Part shown: positions 60,878 to 64,000 of the stretch, piece by piece
How the letters are laid out: every line of letters begins with the position of its first letter
Numbering within the stretch: the first letter of the stretch is position 1
Source: an uncultured Bacteroidales bacterium
GTDB taxonomy: Bacteria > Bacteroidota > Bacteroidia > Bacteroidales > Bacteroidaceae
Direction of reading: 5' to 3'
NCBI GenBank assembly: GCA_902798615.1
Contig: CADBXL010000003.1
Location: 1 to 64,000 of the forward strand
Length of the DNA stretch: 64,000 bases
Made by a program: the position numbers and the translations under genes
Notes under the pieces: model-generated
Told to the model about the DNA's origin: nothing
Database searches by the model: none
The model's input: the letters and a program-made list of their open reading frames with translations, nothing else

Positions 60878-62797
60878 ATGGATAAAAACACTATCACAGG
60901 CTTTGTGCTCATAGCCGCAGTACTTTTCGGATTCAGCTGGTTTAGCCGTCCATCCGAGGAGGAGATTCGTGCACAGCACCAGCAGGACTCCATTGCAGCC
61001 GTAAACAAGGCAAAGCAGGAGAATGAGCGCAAGCAAGCAGAAGCTAAGAAACAAGAACAAGCTAAGGCTGTCCTCGAGAATCAGGACACCACGGTTCTTT
61101 TCTACTCAGCCCTCAACGGCAAGGCACAGGACATCGTTCTTGAGAATGAGAAACTGGCTCTTACTCTCAGCAGCAAGGGCGCAACCGTTAGCAAGGCAGT
61201 AGTAAAAGACTACAAAGACCGTAACGGCAACAAGGATATAACCCTCTTCGCAGGCAACGACCAGCAGTTGAACTACATCCTCGTGGCTAAGCAGATGAAC
61301 ATCTCCACTAAGGATATGTTCTTCACCCCTACCGCCCAGAGCGATTCAACGGTGACTTTCGTGGCAAAGGCTGCCGAGGGTAAGACACTTGAAATTTCAT
61401 ACAAGCTCGGTAAGGACTACCTTCTCAGCTGCTCTATAAAGGCAAGCGGAATGGCAGGTCTCTTCGACCCTAACAACTCCCAGATCAACATCGACTGGAA
61501 GGACCGTGTTCGTCAGCAGGAGAGAGGCTTCATCTTTGAGAACAACCGTTCTGCCCTCACATACCACTTCCCTGATGGTGGCTCAGACGAACTTAGCGAG
61601 ACAAGTGAAGAAATTGACGAGGCTATTGATGAGAAGATTGACTGGGTAGCATTCAAGAACCAGTATTTCTCTGCCGTGATGATCTCAAAGAGCGACTTTG
61701 CGGATAATGCCCTGCTCACCTCTATTCCTTATAAGAAGGAGAACGGCAACGGCTACCTCAAGCAGTATGAGGCAAAGCTCAAGACAGCGTTTGATCCATC
61801 AGGTGTAAATCCAACTCAGTTTGAGTTCTACTATGGTCCGAATGATTTCCGTCTTCTTCAGGACGTAGAGGAGGGATCGGCATTCGGCAAGGACCTTCAG
61901 CTCGAGCGTCTTGTATATCTCGGATGGACAATCTTCCACTATATCAACCGCTGGTTCACACTCTATCTCTTCGAGTGGTTGAAGGACTTGGCTATCCCTA
62001 TGGGTGTAGTGCTTATCCTTATCACCTTGATTCTCAAGGTTCTCACCTACCCTATGGTGAAGAAGAGCTATATGTCAAGTGCGAAGATGCGAGTACTCCG
62101 TCCAAAGCTCGACGAGGCAACAAAGCAGTATGACAAGCCGGAGGATCAGATGCAGAAACAGCAGGCAATGATGCAGCTCTACTCAGAGTATGGCGTAAGT
62201 CCGCTTTCAGGCTGTCTGCCAATGCTCATTCAGATGCCTGTGTGGATTGCGATGTTCAACTTCGTGCCAAACGCAATACAGCTTCGTGGTGAGTCATTCC
62301 TTTGGATGGATGATCTCTCAACATACGATCCTATCTGGGAATGGTCTTCAAACATCTGGCTGATTGGTGATCACCTCTCACTCACATGTATTCTCTTCTG
62401 CGCAGCAAACCTTGTTTATTCATGGATGTCAATGCGTCAGCAGAAAGATAGTATGGTTGGTCAGCAGGCACAGCAGATGAAGATGATGCAGTACATGATG
62501 TTCCTCATGCCTCTGATGTTCTTCTTCATATTCAACGATTATTCATCAGGCCTCAACTTCTACTACTTCATCTCATTGTTCTGCTCTGCAGCAATTATGT
62601 GGACTCTTCGCAAGACCACTAACGATGAGAAACTTCTCGCAATTCTTGAGGCAAAGCGTGCAGAGAACAAGGCGAACCCTAACCGCAAGGTAAGCGGTCT
62701 CGCTGCTCGTATGCAGGCTATGCAGAAAGAGGCAGAGGAACTGCGCAAGAAGCGTGAGGAACTCGCAAGGAAGAACGCTCGCCTCAGAGGAGAATAA
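60878..62797 (+). CDS. yidC: Membrane protein insertase YidC
   Basis: The 639-residue protein has an N-terminal membrane anchor (ITGFVLIAAVLFGFSWF), a large periplasmic beta domain (about residues 60-350), then the conserved five-segment insertase core (MGVVLILITLILKVLTYPM, PLSGCLPMLIQMPVWIAMF, LNFYYFISLFCSAAIMW). The tail is long and basic. It inserts proteins into the inner membrane with or without SecYEG. Confidence 0.95.
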   Translation: MDKNTITGFVLIAAVLFGFSWFSRPSEEEIRAQHQQDSIAAVNKAKQENERKQAEAKKQEQAKAVLENQDTTVLFYSALNGKAQDIVLENEKLALTLSSKGATVSKAVVKDYKDRNGNKDITLFAGNDQQLNYILVAKQMNISTKDMFFTPTAQSDSTVTFVAKAAEGKTLEISYKLGKDYLLSCSIKASGMAGLFDPNNSQINIDWKDRVRQQERGFIFENNRSALTYHFPDGGSDELSETSEEIDEAIDEKIDWVAFKNQYFSAVMISKSDFADNALLTSIPYKKENGNGYLKQYEAKLKTAFDPSGVNPTQFEFYYGPNDFRLLQDVEEGSAFGKDLQLERLVYLGWTIFHYINRWFTLYLFEWLKDLAIPMGVVLILITLILKVLTYPMVKKSYMSSAKMRVLRPKLDEATKQYDKPEDQMQKQQAMMQLYSEYGVSPLSGCLPMLIQMPVWIAMFNFVPNAIQLRGESFLWMDDLSTYDPIWEWSSNIWLIGDHLSLTCILFCAANLVYSWMSMRQQKDSMVGQQAQQMKMMQYMMFLMPLMFFFIFNDYSSGLNFYYFISLFCSAAIMWTLRKTTNDEKLLAILEAKRAENKANPNRKVSGLAARMQAMQKEAEELRKKREELARKNARLRGE

Positions 62798-62800
62798 GAC

Positions 62801-62833
62801 GCATGTACAATGTACCATTTACAAAGTACAATT
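62801..62833. repeat. 33-bp dispersed repeat, copy 2
   Basis: Exact inverse of 45380-45412; starts 3 bp after the yidC stop. The following 62845-62880 (aaattgtaaattgtacatgg) is a related inverted stretch. Confidence 0.8.
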
Positions 62834-62925
62834 TCTTACGCCACACGGCAAATTGTAAATTGTACATGGTAAATTGTAAATCGAAATTACACATATTCCG
62901 AAGATAAACTAAAAATCCAAATAAA

Positions 62926-62959
62926 AGCCAAGCCTTCCTTTCACGAGGGAGGCTTGGTT
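62926..62959 (+). repeat. Hairpin before the S9 peptidase gene
   Basis: agccaagccttcct (62926-62939) pairs with agggaggcttggtt (62946-62959), 12 of 14. It resembles the 35-bp repeat at 11359 and 34441, and ends 8 bp from the start codon, so in mRNA it could limit ribosome access. Confidence 0.5.
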
Positions 62960-62967
62960 AGATTAAA

Positions 62968-64000
62968 ATGATAAAAGAACTGGCACTTTCCGCCATTATG
63001 GCTACAACCCTAACAACATCTCCAGCCGAGGCAAAAGTAAATATAGGCAAGAGTGACATCTCACTCAAAAGCAATCTCATGACTCCTGAAGCCCTATGGG
63101 CTATGGGACGTATCGGTGGCGTAGCAGCATCTCCCGATGGTTCGAAGATTGCATATACAGTATCTTATTACAGCGTGAAGGAGAATGCATCCCATACCGT
63201 TATATATGTAATGAACGCTGACGGAACTGATAACCATCAGCTTACCACCTCCGCAGACTCAGAGAGTGAACCTGCATGGATACAGACAACTAACGGAATG
63301 GTTCTCGCATTTATCACAAATGGTCAGATATGGACTATGAATGCCGACGGTTCCAACCGCAAGCAACTGACCAAGGATGATGACGGCATAGAGGGTTTCA
63401 AGTTCTCTCCCGATGGCAAACAGGTAATCATCGTCAAGTCTTTACCTTTCCATGAGATTATTCAGAAGAATCCCGATGACCTTCCAAAGGCTACAGGACG
63501 AAAGATAACCGACCTTATGTATCGCCATTGGGATCACTATGTGGAATCTATTCAGCATCCGTTCCTTGCTTCCGTTTCAGAAGATGGAACTATCGCCACA
63601 ACAAATGCAAAGGACATTCTCGCAGGAGAGCCTTACGAATGCCCTGGCGAGCCTTTCGGTGGAATGGAGCAGATAAACTGGAGTCCTGACTCTAAATCAA
63701 TAGCATATACCTGCCGTAAGAAGATAGGTCGTGACTATGCAGTTTCAACCGATACCGACATCTTCCTCTATGACATTGCTACAGGAACAACTCGCAACCT
63801 CTGCAAGCCTACCGACTACAAGGCTCCTGCTATTGACTATACCAAGACTCTCGCAACACAGAGCGTTAACAAGACATCGCAAGATCTCAACCTCGGCTAC
63901 GACGTGAACCCTCAGTTCTCACCAGATGGCACTTTTGTAGCATGGCTTAGCATGGAGCGCGACGGTTACGAGTCTGATCGCAACCGCCTCTGCATCTACA
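62968..64000 (+). CDS. S9-family (prolyl oligopeptidase-like) peptidase, N-terminal part
   Basis: The frame stays open to the window edge (344 codons). It has a signal peptide (IKELALSAIMATTLTTSPAEA) and WD/PD40-type propeller repeats (AASPDGSKIAYTVSYY, YVMNADGTDNHQLTT, FKFSPDGKQVIIVKS, INWSPDSKSIAYTCR, PQFSPDGTFVAWLS). These belong to the N-terminal beta-propeller of dipeptidyl-peptidase 5/acylaminoacyl-peptidase type S9 enzymes. The catalytic alpha/beta-hydrolase domain lies beyond the window. Confidence 0.85.
   Translation, partial: MIKELALSAIMATTLTTSPAEAKVNIGKSDISLKSNLMTPEALWAMGRIGGVAASPDGSKIAYTVSYYSVKENASHTVIYVMNADGTDNHQLTTSADSESEPAWIQTTNGMVLAFITNGQIWTMNADGSNRKQLTKDDDGIEGFKFSPDGKQVIIVKSLPFHEIIQKNPDDLPKATGRKITDLMYRHWDHYVESIQHPFLASVSEDGTIATTNAKDILAGEPYECPGEPFGGMEQINWSPDSKSIAYTCRKKIGRDYAVSTDTDIFLYDIATGTTRNLCKPTDYKAPAIDYTKTLATQSVNKTSQDLNLGYDVNPQFSPDGTFVAWLSMERDGYESDRNRLCIY

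Noticed and set aside
1..64000. tRNA genes, rRNA genes or prophage
   Set aside because: No cloverleaf with a GTTCRA loop, no rRNA signature and no phage structural genes were seen by eye.

Overview
The window looks like chromosomal DNA of a Prevotella/Segatella-type gut or rumen member of the Bacteroidetes. Evidence: the gene families (BspA-like LRR protein, DUF3078, DUF4295, 628-residue PurF, mannobiose epimerase/GH130 mannan operon) and repeated promoters of the Bacteroidetes form, TTTG (-33) then 19-20 bp then TAnnTTTG (-7), ahead of rnpB, map, rpmB, the TlpA-like genes, rluA and the DUF3078 gene. The last gene is cut by the right edge; the first gene appears cut by the left edge.

Layout. 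1-1011: end of a BspA-like surface protein and a small lipoprotein. 14033-1228 (minus strand): a seven-gene hemicellulose operon, GH26 mannanase, GH130 mannosylglucose phosphorylase, GPH sugar transporter, GH31 alpha-xylosidase-like, GH74, AGE-family (cellobiose/mannobiose) 2-epimerase and GH36 alpha-galactosidase. It joins the known mannobiose 2-epimerase/mannosylglucose phosphorylase route to side-chain and xyloglucan-type enzymes, with no SusC/SusD pair in view. 14.3-19.4 kb: an outer-membrane barrel, htpG, a YihY-family protein and the RNase P RNA gene. 19.7-26.1 kb: small secreted protein, map, a DUF559 nuclease-fold gene, tsaD, pncC, rpmB-rpmG-DUF4295, a response regulator and a Wza-like export protein. 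26.2-34.4 kb: the glutamine amidotransferases glmS, purF, carA and carB; carB carries an apparent 20-bp deletion and frameshift. 35.1-36.5 kb: uxaC. 36.6-41.6 and 53.1-58.9 kb: seven paralogous secreted TlpA/thioredoxin-like proteins with different CxxC motifs. Between them lie glyA, rluA, an MFS transporter, a PIF1-like helicase, a DUF3078 protein and small secreted proteins. 59.1-64 kb: pyrG, yidC and the start of an S9 peptidase.

The most unusual content is not a protein family. (1) Seven intergenic arrays keep a strict 11-bp register: CC-containing units on one side, GG-containing units on the other, giving long imperfect dyads. (2) A GC-rich palindromic repeat of about 41 bp occurs in more than a dozen copies, many abutting start or stop codons and several inserted in frame in coding sequence (GH36, epimerase, GH31, TsaD, helicase), like Rickettsia palindromic elements. 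One perfect inverted pair brackets the DUF559 gene and appears to have supplied a new N-terminus to TsaD. (3) Other short repeats (33-35 bp perfect copies, A/T-rich tandem motifs, a 9-bp-spaced CTAG series) fill most remaining spacers. All domain and family names come from reading motifs by eye; no database search was run.
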